Shown here one piece after another: positions 1 through 6,101 of a DNA stretch of 7,194 nucleotides. Location: assembly GCA_903876615.1 (NCBI GenBank), contig CAIRAS010000413.1, forward strand, positions 1-7,194, read 5' to 3'. Origin of the DNA: an uncultured Holophagaceae bacterium (GTDB lineage: Bacteria; Acidobacteriota; Holophagae; Holophagales; Holophagaceae). A program made the translations under genes and the position numbers. The notes beneath the pieces are model-generated. The model was not told the DNA's origin, made no database searches, and saw only the letters and a list, made by a program, of their open reading frames with translations. Within the stretch, counting starts at the first letter, position 1; each line of letters starts with the position of its first letter.

Positions 1-114
1 GAAGGCCTCGCTGATGTCCTGCATCACCACGGTCAGGCCCGCCTGGGCGGAGACGTGGGCGATGCCGTTGCCCATCTGGCCTGCGCCGATGACGCCGATG
101 CTCTGGATGCTCAT
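1..114 (-). CDS. 3-hydroxybutyryl-CoA dehydrogenase (NAD-binding N-terminus, partial)
   Basis: Only the first 38 codons are in the window; the gene runs off the left edge. They encode a classic Rossmann start: MSIQSIGVIGAGQMGNGIAH, with the dinucleotide-binding GxGxxG loop as GAGQMG (residues 10-15) and an Asp at residue 33 (VVMQDIS), where this family contacts the NAD ribose. This pattern is typical of short 3-hydroxyacyl/3-hydroxybutyryl-CoA dehydrogenases, which reversibly oxidise (S)-3-hydroxybutyryl-CoA to acetoacetyl-CoA in the cytoplasm during butyrate/fatty-acid metabolism. The start is supported by AAGGAG at 123-128 (minus strand), 8 nt before the ATG. It is transcribed divergently from the exonuclease gene. 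A larger multifunctional beta-oxidation protein is less likely because the NAD-binding fold begins at residue 5, but the C-terminal domain is not visible. Confidence 0.88.
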   Translation of the reverse strand, partial: MSIQSIGVIGAGQMGNGIAHVSAQAGLTVVMQDISEAF

Positions 115-145
115 GGAGGTCTCTCCTTGGGTGGGGTGGGGTCAG

Positions 146-175
146 ATAATGCGAAGCTGATGCCGAGGTGGTTAA
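146..175 (-). promoter_or_regulatory. Candidate sigma70-type promoter for the 3-hydroxybutyryl-CoA dehydrogenase
   Basis: On the minus strand, TTAACC (170-175, 4/6 to the -35 consensus) and CATTAT (146-151, 4/6 to the -10) are separated by 18 nt. The -10 lies 31 nt before the ATG at 114, leaving room for a short leader with the AAGGAG site. This is the most AT-rich part of the divergent intergenic region. It rests on consensus matching only. Confidence 0.4.
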
Positions 176-283
176 CTCCCTCAATCTTAGCGTCCCGCCC
201 CCGTGAATTTCCTCCGCTTTTCTCCGCTTCTCCCGCGATCTCTGCGAGTGTAGTTTCTCGGTGTCTGAGCCCGGAGTCCCCCC

Positions 284-1102
284 ATGCTGCGCCCTCCCCA
301 TCACCAGATCTTCGCCTTCGACGCCGAGTGGGTGCCGGATCCCGCCACGGGCCGCCGGGTGCTGGGCCTGCCCCGGGACCTGCCGGACGAGGAGGTGATC
401 ACCCGTATGTGGGCCTATGGCGGCGCCACCGAGGCCGAGCCGCGGCCCTACCTGAAGACGATTCTCTGCCGCGTGGTGTCTATCGCCGCGGTGGTCCGCA
501 CGGTGAAGGGGGGCGAGGTCTCGCACCGGCTCTTCGCCCTGCCGGACGGGCCGGAGGCGCTGCCCGAGGACGAGCTGCTGCGGCGCTTCCTGGTGGCCAT
601 CGGGGACCGGAAGCCTCAGCTGGTGGGCTTCAACTCCCGGGACGCGGACCTGCCCATCCTGGTGCAGCGGGCCATGGTGCACCGGCTCTCCATCCCAGGC
701 CTGGGGCGGAGCGCGGAGAAGTGGGCCAAGGACGACTTCTTCGACCGCTACGGCAGCCAGCACATCGACCTCCGGGAGGCCCTGGGCAGCTGGGGGAAGG
801 CCTCCTCCACCCTGCACGAGCTGGCCACGGCCTGCGGGATTCCCGGCAAGCTGGGCACCGATGGGAAGAGCGTCATCGACCTCTGGCGGGCCGGGGATGT
901 GGCGGGCATCGTCCGCTACAACCAGTTCGACGCCCTGACCACCTTCCTGGTCTGGTTGCGGGGCATGACCCTGTCGGGGCACCTCACCCCGGAGCAGCTG
1001 GAGGCCGAGGAGGCCCAGATCCGGGCCCTGGTGCGCCAGAAGGCCGCCACGGACCCCTATTTCGAGCTGTTTCTGGACGGGTGGAGCCAGCTGGCTTCCT
1101 GA
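284..1102 (+). CDS. Predicted DEDDy 3'-5' exonuclease (PolB exonuclease-like, DNA_pol_B_exo2 family)
   Basis: The 272-aa protein carries all three motifs of the DEDDy branch of the RNase H-like exonucleases. Exo I is FDAEW (Asp13, Glu15), Exo II is VGFNSRDADLPIL (Asn117, Asp122) and Exo III is YNQFD (Tyr212, Asp216). The stretch STLHELATACGIPGKLGTDG followed by LWRAGD and the Exo III helix is characteristic of the family described as related to the PolB proofreading domain (PF10108). No polymerase domain follows, so it is a stand-alone nuclease that probably uses two metal ions to degrade DNA or RNA from the 3' end; its physiological substrate is not known. The start is supported by GGAG at 273-276, 7 nt before ATG; the frame stays open well upstream only in a different reading frame. 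It is divergent from the dehydrogenase and is followed after 92 nt by a small same-strand gene. Confidence 0.85.
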   Translation: MLRPPHHQIFAFDAEWVPDPATGRRVLGLPRDLPDEEVITRMWAYGGATEAEPRPYLKTILCRVVSIAAVVRTVKGGEVSHRLFALPDGPEALPEDELLRRFLVAIGDRKPQLVGFNSRDADLPILVQRAMVHRLSIPGLGRSAEKWAKDDFFDRYGSQHIDLREALGSWGKASSTLHELATACGIPGKLGTDGKSVIDLWRAGDVAGIVRYNQFDALTTFLVWLRGMTLSGHLTPEQLEAEEAQIRALVRQKAATDPYFELFLDGWSQLAS

Positions 1103-1144
1103 AACAGGGAAGGTTGGCGGGCAACGGGATAAAACTGGCACAGA

Positions 1145-1175
1145 TTGAGCAAACCCAAGTTTGGGCCGATAGACT
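1145..1175 (+). promoter_or_regulatory. Possible promoter with internal palindrome upstream of the small 100-aa gene
   Basis: In the 92-nt gap after the exonuclease, TTGAGC (1145-1150) and TAGACT (1170-1175) are 19 nt apart, longer than ideal. Between them is CCCAA-GT-TTGGG (1154-1165), a perfect 5-bp hyphenated palindrome that could be an operator. The small gene could instead be co-transcribed with the exonuclease. Consensus match is weak, so this is tentative. Confidence 0.25.
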
Positions 1176-1194
1176 GTTGTCCCTAGGAGTCGCC

Positions 1195-1497
1195 ATGAAC
1201 CAGGAGATCCGCCCCGAGGACCTCATCGTCACCGAGCAGGATGGCACCCGCCGGATCAACCACGACGTCATCGAGAGCTACGGCCTGTTCAACCTGCCGA
1301 AGGCGACCATGCGCCAGGCCCTGATGGTCTACTACGACAACGCCAGCCGCATGGGCCGCGGCCCCGCCCAGACCGTGCGCACCTTCATCACCCTGGCCAG
1401 CGCCATCACCCGCTTTCCCCGCCAGGTGGCCATCAACTTCACCCGCGGCGCCGCCTACCGCAGGAACATGCGGATGTTGAGGCGCTACAGCCGCTGA
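1195..1497 (+). CDS. Small basic hypothetical protein (100 aa)
   Basis: I do not recognise this gene. The start MNQEIRPEDL is favoured over far-upstream in-frame starts because AGGAG lies at 1185-1189, 5 nt before ATG, and because upstream of it the frame is only a shadow of the exonuclease gene. The protein has an acidic N-terminal third (EIRPEDLIVTEQDG), a middle segment rich in hydrophobics (ATMRQALMVYYDNAS, then TVRTFITLASAITRF) and a strongly Arg-rich tail (AAYRRNMRMLRRYSR). It has one Lys, no Cys and no Trp. There is no signal peptide and no clear membrane helix. Coding is supported by G/C-ending codons and the good ribosome site. The basic tail would suit nucleic-acid, ribosome or membrane-surface contact, but that is conjecture. 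The stop codon is embedded in an inverted repeat. Confidence 0.72.
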   Translation: MNQEIRPEDLIVTEQDGTRRINHDVIESYGLFNLPKATMRQALMVYYDNASRMGRGPAQTVRTFITLASAITRFPRQVAINFTRGAAYRRNMRMLRRYSR

Positions 1498-1506
1498 CAG
1501 CGGCTG
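1488..1506. terminator. Inverted repeat over the stop codon of the 100-aa gene (possible terminator)
   Basis: CAGCCGCTG (1488-1496) and CAGCGGCTG (1498-1506) are perfect 9-nt inverted arms with one base between them. A realistic hairpin has an 8-bp stem and a 3-nt loop. The TGA stop at 1495-1497 lies in the loop region. No T-tract follows, so it is not a canonical intrinsic terminator on either strand. Confidence 0.35.
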
Positions 1507-1518
1507 ACGGGTCGCAGA

Positions 1519-1602
1519 GCAGGCGGGTGAATGCCGCCTGCGGAGCGGGGCCCCGTGCGCCGAGAATGCGGTATAGCCGCTGAAATCGCGCAGCGATTTC
1601 AG
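1519..1602. repeat. Cluster of four further inverted repeats between convergent genes
   Basis: Visible directly are: GCAGGCGG (1519-1526) with CCGCCTGC (1534-1541), 7-nt loop; the 10-nt palindrome CGGGGCCCCG (1546-1555); GCGG/CCGC around TATAG (1568-1580); and CTGAAATCGC (1580-1589) with GCGATTTCAG (1593-1602), a perfect 10-bp stem with a 3-nt loop. The location between a plus-strand and a minus-strand gene suggests bidirectional termination or 3'-end protection. The density also resembles a dispersed palindromic element. I see no coding potential here. Confidence 0.6.
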
Positions 1603-1621
1603 ATAGGGAAAGACAAGGGCA

Positions 1622-2404
1622 TCAGAGCGTTCTGATGATCCGCTCAATGGACGTGGCTTGGCGGCCGTCGGTGGTGACGAGGACGGCGTGGAGCTGGGCA
1701 TCGCCGGTGGCGACCTCGTAGCGGGGCCGCTGGACGTTGAGGAAGCGGCCCAGGCTGCACTCCTTCTTCATCCCGATCACGCCGTCGTAGGGTCCGGTCA
1801 TGCCGATGTCCGTCACATAGGCCGTGCCGCCGGGCAGCACCTTGGTGTCCAGGGTGGGCACATGGGTGTGGGTGCCCAGCACGGCCGCCGCCCGGCCGGC
1901 CAGGTGGAAGCCCATGGCCTGGGCCTCGCTGGTGGCTTCGGCGTGCATGTCCACGAGCACCAGGTCAGCGCGCTCCTTCTGGAGGATGCCATCCACGCAG
2001 CGGAAGGGGCAGTCGCAGGGCGACATGTGGACGCGGCCCATGAGGTTGATGACCAGCACCTCGGCGCCGGAGGGGGTGTGGAGCTTCACCCAGCCATTGC
2101 CGGGGGTGGCGGGCGGGTGATTCGCGGGCCGGATCAGGCGCGGCTCCTGGCGGAAGTAGCTCTCGATGCCCTTCACGTCGAAGGCGTGGTTGCCGGTGGT
2201 GATGACATCCACCCCCAGGTTGTCGAACCACTCCCGGGCGATGGCTTCCGTGATGCCGTGGCCGTGCGCGGCGTTCTCGCCGTTGATCACCACCAGGTCC
2301 GCGCCCGTCTCCCGGCGGAGGCTGGGAATGAACTCCTCCACCAGCCGTCGGCCGGATTCCCCCACGACATCGCCCAGAGCGAGGATCTTCAGCTGTGTGC
2401 CCAT
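1622..2404 (-). CDS. YmdB-family metallophosphoesterase (2',3'-cyclic nucleotide phosphodiesterase-like)
   Basis: The 260-aa product matches the usual length and motif order of the YmdB/TIGR00282 calcineurin-like family. Motifs are GDVVG (Asp12), NGENAAHG (Asn41, Glu43, Asn44), GNHAFD (Asn72, His73), DMHAEATSE (His154) and GTHTHVPT (His179, His181). These supply the expected di-metal ligands plus the conserved His73 next to Asn72. Characterised relatives hydrolyse 2',3'-cyclic nucleotides and influence biofilm or RNA-related regulation in Bacillus; a cytoplasmic role is expected, and there is no signal peptide. It lies downstream of the TonB receptor on the same strand, 64 nt away, but behind a strong terminator. 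The ATG start is preceded by GGAG only 2 nt away (2407-2410), which is too close for normal initiation. A TAGGCT -10-like site ends 6 nt before the ATG, so a leaderless mRNA is possible. The rny gene, often next to ymdB elsewhere, is not in the window. Confidence 0.9.
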   Translation of the reverse strand: MGTQLKILALGDVVGESGRRLVEEFIPSLRRETGADLVVINGENAAHGHGITEAIAREWFDNLGVDVITTGNHAFDVKGIESYFRQEPRLIRPANHPPATPGNGWVKLHTPSGAEVLVINLMGRVHMSPCDCPFRCVDGILQKERADLVLVDMHAEATSEAQAMGFHLAGRAAAVLGTHTHVPTLDTKVLPGGTAYVTDIGMTGPYDGVIGMKKECSLGRFLNVQRPRYEVATGDAQLHAVLVTTDGRQATSIERIIRTL

Positions 2405-2410
2405 GACTCC

Positions 2411-2419
2411 AGCCTAGCA
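2411..2419 (-). promoter_or_regulatory. Extended -10-like site immediately upstream of the YmdB-family gene
   Basis: On the minus strand TGC-TAGGCT (2419-2411) fits the extended -10 pattern TGnTAnnnT. Transcription would begin about 6-7 nt downstream, at or next to the ATG at 2404. No -35 is visible, because the upstream bases are the terminator hairpin. This is speculative. Confidence 0.25.
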
Positions 2420-2421
2420 AG

Positions 2422-2448
2422 AAAATGGGCGGCGCCGTGGCGCCGCCC
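2422..2448 (-). terminator. Intrinsic terminator of the TonB receptor gene
   Basis: GGGCGGCGCC (2427-2436) and GGCGCCGCCC (2439-2448) form a perfect GC-rich 10-bp inverted repeat. On the minus strand it is followed by ATTTTC, a short T-rich tail. It lies 20 nt past the TAG stop at 2469-2471 of the receptor gene. The plus-strand tail (TTTC) is weaker, so the main direction is minus. Confidence 0.8.
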
Positions 2449-2468
2449 TTTCGGTGGAGGAGTTGAAA

Positions 2469-5432
2469 CTAGAACGCGAAGCGGGCGCCGACCTGGATCT
2501 GGCGCGCTGCGCCCACCCAGTTCTGCTGCTGCGCCAGGTTCAGGGCATAGTTGGCATCCACGGTGGCCTGCGTCACTCCGGTGGGGTAGGACACCTTGGT
2601 GGAGAGGTAGGTGTCCTGGCGGTTGAGGAGGTTGAATACATCCATGGAAGCGGTCACCTTGACCCGCTTGGTGATGGCGAAGTCGCGGCGGAGGCCCAGG
2701 TCTAGGTAGAAGTTGGAGCCGCCGCGCATGGTGTTGCGGCCCACATCCACCCCGTTCTGGTAGTAGCGGTCATTGCTGCTGATGCCGTCGCCGTTCACAT
2801 CGGACGTGTAGGTCAGGGTGTAGGGCGTGCCGGTCTGGTAGCGGAGGGAGAGGGAGGTCAGGATTCCGCTCATTTCCTTGTCCAGGAAGCTCATGTAGCC
2901 GGTCAGGATCTGGCGGCGATCCGTGTCCGCGAAGCCCCACTGGCTGCCCAGCTTCCCGGGGTCCTGGATGCTCACGCCCGAGTAGTTGCGCTCGTTGGAG
3001 TCGCTGTCCTTGTTGATGGCGTAGGTGTAGAACAGCTGGGCGTCGAAGGGGCTGCCATCCTTGTGGAACTTGAGGCTAGCGGTGTAGGCATGGTAGATGC
3101 TGGTGGCATCTGACATGTACACGCCCATCAGCGCGTAGTTGCTGTTGGGACGCACGGCGGTGTAGGCACCATTGGACTGCGTGTTCGGGTAGATCAAGCG
3201 GCCATAGGCGTTCGCGGTGGGCGTGCCGAGGTTGATGTCCGCGGTGCGCTCGAGCTGGTTGCCCTTGGCATAGGTGGCCGACAGGCCAAGCACCAGGCCA
3301 TCCGAGAAGGGACGCTCGGCGCCGACGTTGACGCGATCCGTGTAGGGGTTCTTGAAGTCAGGGCTGAACGTCCAGATGTTGTACTTGGCCGGACCAGGCG
3401 TGAAGGTCGGGACCCAGTAGGGGGTGGTGGGATTGAAGGATGCCCCGATGGGGATGTTGTTGGCAGCAGCCTGGGCGGCCGTGAAGGAGACCGACCCGGT
3501 GCGGATGCCGTTGGCGGCGAAGGCCTGGTAGAGGAACACGGCGGGCGTGGTGCTCACATAGCGGCCCACGCTCCCGCGGACTACAGTCTTGCCCTGGTCG
3601 GCGGCCGGGGTCCAGGTGAAGGACAGGCGAGGGGAGAACTGGCTGTCCGTGGGGATCTTCGACGTCACGGGCATGGTGGCAGCCAAGGGGTTGCTCATGT
3701 CCAGGATGGGGAAATCAGGATTCTGCTGCTTGTCCCAGCGAAGGCCGAATCCCACCTTGAAGGTGTTGGTGATCCGCCAGTCGGCCTGGATGAAGGCGGC
3801 CAGCTGCTTTTCCGTGGCGGCGAAGAGGCCAGCCTGCTGGATGGGCATGCCATTGAGGCCGAAGTTCTGCTGGTAGGAGGTCCAGTTCCCGGTCCGGTAG
3901 TTGGCCAGGCTGCTGAAGGTGTAGACGCCCCGCCAGTTGCCCGCGAAGAACTCGGAGACGTCCACGTTGTTGTAGTCGAAGCCGGCCTTCACCTGCAGCG
4001 TGGGGGTCACGTAGCTGATGTTTTCCTGGAACTGGGTGCGCTTGGTGTTGTAGGTGCGGTCGAAGGGATAGGCGCCGTAGGTGCCAACGTTGGTGATGAC
4101 CACCTCGGGCGTCTTGGAGTAGGGCACGCGGGGCATGTCATCCTTCGCGTAGTTCACGCGGAACTCATTCATCCAGTTGCCATTGATGACCCAGGTCCAC
4201 TGCAGCACGTAGGTATCAGCGCTGTTGTTATCCGAAGAGACATTCTCAGCGGTGTAGTACACACCGCCGGCGGTGTCGCCGGTGTAGCTCGAGTGATTCA
4301 GGCGCAGCTGAAGGGTCTGGTCCGTGGTGATGTTCCAGTCCAGGCGCGCGAAGATCGCCTCAGAGTTCTCGGGGCTGCTGTAGTTGCCGCCCTTGGCGAG
4401 CAGGATGGCATCGTAGGGGTTGGAGGCACTCAGGGGGCCACCGGCGGCCGTCGAGAGGCCCGAGGCACCCCCATAGATCTGGGTGGTCGGGGACGTCTTG
4501 CGCTGGGCGTCATAGGCTACGAAATAGAAGAGCTTGTCCTTGACCAGGGGGCCGCCCATGCTGAACCCGTACTGCTCCTGCTTGAAGTCGCCCACGGGGT
4601 AGGAGGTGGTGTTGCCATTGGGCTGCAGCAGGGTCGGACCCGGCTCCACCCAGATCCTGGGGCGGGTGTAGTAGAAGAGGCTGCCAGCCACGTCGTTCGT
4701 GCCGTTCTTGGTGATGGCGTTCACGTAGCCGCCGCCCATGCGGCCGAACTCGGCGCTGGCACCGTCGGTGACGACCTGATATTCGCGGATGGCTTCGATG
4801 GAGATGGTGAACGGGGCCTTGCTCTCCGCTGCGCCGATGGCGCCGCCGAAGAAGGGCTCGTTGTTGTCGCCGCCGTCGATGTTGATGGAGGTGTTCACAC
4901 CGCGCTGGCCGGCGATGGCGAGGTTGCCGCGGCTGCTATCCACCACCACCTGGGGAGCCAGGGTGGCGAGGTTGGTGAAGGAGCGGTTGAGCACCGGCAG
5001 GTTGGAGAGGTTGTCCGTGGAGATGATGGCGGCGGCGCTGGCGCGCTCACTATCCACCTGGGCTGAGGCGGCGACAACTTCCACCACGGCGCCGGTCTCG
5101 GGCGCGAGCTTGACGGTCAGGGGCGCGGCATCGCCGAGGTTCAGGTTCAGCTTGATGTTGCCGGCGGTCTGGAAGCCCGCCTTGGTGACGGTCACGACAT
5201 AAGGGCCCACGGGCAGCATGGTGGCCATGTAGCGGCCTTCGGCGTTGCTCTGCAGGGTGCGGGTCAAGCCGGTCTCCTGGTTGCGGATGACCACGGTGGC
5301 GCCTGCCACGGCGCCGCCCTTGGCATCCAGCACGCGGCCACCCAGCTGAGTGGAGACGCCCTGGGCCATGAGGGGGGCCGCTGCCACCAGCAGGGCCGCG
5401 AGAGATGAAGTGCTCAGGTGCCTTGAACGCAT
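2469..5432 (-). CDS. Oar-like TonB-dependent outer-membrane receptor with CarboxypepD_reg domain
   Basis: The 987-aa protein begins MRSRHLSTSS with a hydrophobic signal peptide (LAALLVAAAPLMA, cleavage near residue 23). Residues about 27-110 are a carboxypeptidase-regulatory-like beta-sandwich (GGRVLDAKGGAVAGATVVIR ... GRYMATMLPVGPYVVTV). A plug domain follows (about 135-245: LPVLNRSFTNLATLAP, INIDGGDNNEPF, EYQVVTDGASAEFGRMGGG), then a long beta-barrel ending in RQIQVGARFAF, with the terminal Phe expected of BAM substrates. A Ca-binding-like loop, DVNGDGISSND, lies at about 878-888. Such proteins import or bind large substrates at the outer membrane using TonB energy; Acidobacteriota carry many, and the substrate cannot be read here. 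The start at 5432 is chosen over an in-frame ATG 31 codons upstream because GGAGG (5441-5445) sits 8 nt before it and the signal peptide begins there. It is divergent from the S55 peptidase gene. Confidence 0.92.
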   Translation of the reverse strand: MRSRHLSTSSLAALLVAAAPLMAQGVSTQLGGRVLDAKGGAVAGATVVIRNQETGLTRTLQSNAEGRYMATMLPVGPYVVTVTKAGFQTAGNIKLNLNLGDAAPLTVKLAPETGAVVEVVAASAQVDSERASAAAIISTDNLSNLPVLNRSFTNLATLAPQVVVDSSRGNLAIAGQRGVNTSINIDGGDNNEPFFGGAIGAAESKAPFTISIEAIREYQVVTDGASAEFGRMGGGYVNAITKNGTNDVAGSLFYYTRPRIWVEPGPTLLQPNGNTTSYPVGDFKQEQYGFSMGGPLVKDKLFYFVAYDAQRKTSPTTQIYGGASGLSTAAGGPLSASNPYDAILLAKGGNYSSPENSEAIFARLDWNITTDQTLQLRLNHSSYTGDTAGGVYYTAENVSSDNNSADTYVLQWTWVINGNWMNEFRVNYAKDDMPRVPYSKTPEVVITNVGTYGAYPFDRTYNTKRTQFQENISYVTPTLQVKAGFDYNNVDVSEFFAGNWRGVYTFSSLANYRTGNWTSYQQNFGLNGMPIQQAGLFAATEKQLAAFIQADWRITNTFKVGFGLRWDKQQNPDFPILDMSNPLAATMPVTSKIPTDSQFSPRLSFTWTPAADQGKTVVRGSVGRYVSTTPAVFLYQAFAANGIRTGSVSFTAAQAAANNIPIGASFNPTTPYWVPTFTPGPAKYNIWTFSPDFKNPYTDRVNVGAERPFSDGLVLGLSATYAKGNQLERTADINLGTPTANAYGRLIYPNTQSNGAYTAVRPNSNYALMGVYMSDATSIYHAYTASLKFHKDGSPFDAQLFYTYAINKDSDSNERNYSGVSIQDPGKLGSQWGFADTDRRQILTGYMSFLDKEMSGILTSLSLRYQTGTPYTLTYTSDVNGDGISSNDRYYQNGVDVGRNTMRGGSNFYLDLGLRRDFAITKRVKVTASMDVFNLLNRQDTYLSTKVSYPTGVTQATVDANYALNLAQQQNWVGAARQIQVGARFAF

Positions 5433-5609
5433 AGGAAGTTCCTCCAGTTTTGAGGGTAGCGGCCCGGGTGCCCCATTGAAAGGGGACCAAGGCGTTAAGC
5501 AACCGAAATCACACTCCCGGTACATGCTCGTCTCAGGTGGGAGCGGACGGGCAGGCCCAGGGGTTGCGGAACTCCCTCAAACAGGGCTCTGCCAGCAGCC
5601 GACCTTGAT

Positions 5610-5671
5610 CTGATAAGGCCTGCTCAAGACCGATGTAAATTCGTTATTGCTCAATGAAATGAATATGCCAA
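5610..5671 (-). promoter_or_regulatory. Two candidate promoters for the TonB receptor gene in an AT-rich island
   Basis: Reading the minus strand, TTGGCA (5666-5671, 5/6 to -35) and AATAAC (5643-5648, 4/6 to -10) are 17 nt apart. Downstream, TTTACA (5634-5639, 5/6) and TATCAG (5610-5615, 4/6) are 18 nt apart. Either would give a leader of roughly 170-205 nt before the ATG at 5432. The surrounding sequence is far more AT-rich than the rest of the window, which favours promoter function. Confidence 0.4.
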
Positions 5672-6072
5672 AACAGATGTATCAATAATTCTAAACGAAA
5701 TATAGCTAACGATTTCGCTGGCTGTAGGCTTGGCCGGCGAGGAAGGGCATGGTCAGGAGTTCTGGCCCAAGGCGCAGACGGGGATGGTCGGGTCGGGGTG
5801 TCCAACTTGAGACGGCCAAGCAGGTCGACCTCCAGGCGGCGGGCGATTAGGAAGGGACACCGCCGGGACCTCCAGCGGTGGGTGGGGTCGCCGGGGCCCG
5901 GCACTCGGAGTGGAGGCTCCAGGCGCTGTCGTGACAGGAATGCCGGGCTTACCGATTAAATTCATGATTGCAACCTTTCCTTAGGCGGCATTTCTCTAGG
6001 CTCCCGGGGGCTCAGGAACGAATACCGCCCACAAGACACTTGATGGTCACAGGGAGGTCCGAGGGGGCCGTC

Positions 6073-6081
6073 TGTTAGGCT
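6073..6081 (+). promoter_or_regulatory. Possible extended -10 element for the S55 peptidase gene
   Basis: TGT-TAGGCT (6073-6081) matches the extended -10 form TGnTAnnnT and ends 20 nt before the ATG at 6102. The transcript would have a leader of only about 13 nt. No convincing -35 is seen at the proper distance. The ribosome site is weak (GGGA at 6093-6096). Tentative. Confidence 0.3.
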
Positions 6082-6101
6082 CATTCTTTCCCGGGAACCC
6101 C

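Larger units (their letters stand above)
5433..6101. other. Gene-poor divergent intergenic region between TonB receptor and S55 peptidase
   Basis: This 669-nt stretch has no gene I can support. On the receptor side (5433-5610) is a probable untranslated leader with the GGAGG site; I recognise no known riboswitch in it. Positions about 5630-5715 are an AT-rich island with the candidate promoters and an inverted repeat CGAAAT/ATTTCG (5696-5717). Positions 5720-5960 return to high GC and hold small inverted repeats: CACCGC/GCGGTG (5858-5880), GCCGGG/CCCGGC (5890-5902) and CTGTC-GT-GACAG (5926-5937). Short minus-strand frames here are proline/arginine-rich and look non-coding. Promoter-like TAGGCT hexamers occur on the plus strand at 5725, 5997 and 6076. 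Confidence 0.6.

Noticed and set aside
209..230. Pyrimidine-rich CTCCGCTT direct repeat with 10-nt period upstream of the exonuclease
   Set aside because: Only two short copies of low-complexity sequence; not enough to claim an operator or repeat element.
1085..1096. Perfect 12-nt palindrome AGCCAGCTGGCT near the end of the exonuclease gene
   Set aside because: It lies in coding sequence, has no loop and no T-tract; likely chance in GC-rich DNA and not a terminator.
55..1194. Long plus-strand frame upstream of and in frame with the 100-aa protein
   Set aside because: Its translation is Arg/Gly/Pro/Ala-rich low-complexity sequence running antisense to the dehydrogenase and out of frame through the exonuclease, which has clear catalytic motifs. 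Only the last 100 codons are credible.
1658..2626. Plus-strand frame opposite the YmdB-family gene
   Set aside because: A GC-codon shadow: the minus strand has every family motif, and the plus frame also crosses the terminator and the end of the receptor gene.
4293..5202. Plus-strand frames opposite the TonB receptor N-terminus
   Set aside because: Antisense shadows of a well-supported receptor; compositionally biased and without a ribosome site.
5433..5525. Upstream in-frame ATG extending the receptor by 31 residues
   Set aside because: The extension would bury the signal peptide, and GGAGG is correctly placed for the internal ATG at 5432.
5433..5610. Cobalamin or cyclic-di-GMP riboswitch in the receptor leader
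   Set aside because: I looked for the conserved boxes of these classes and did not find a convincing match; a covariance search would be needed to claim one.
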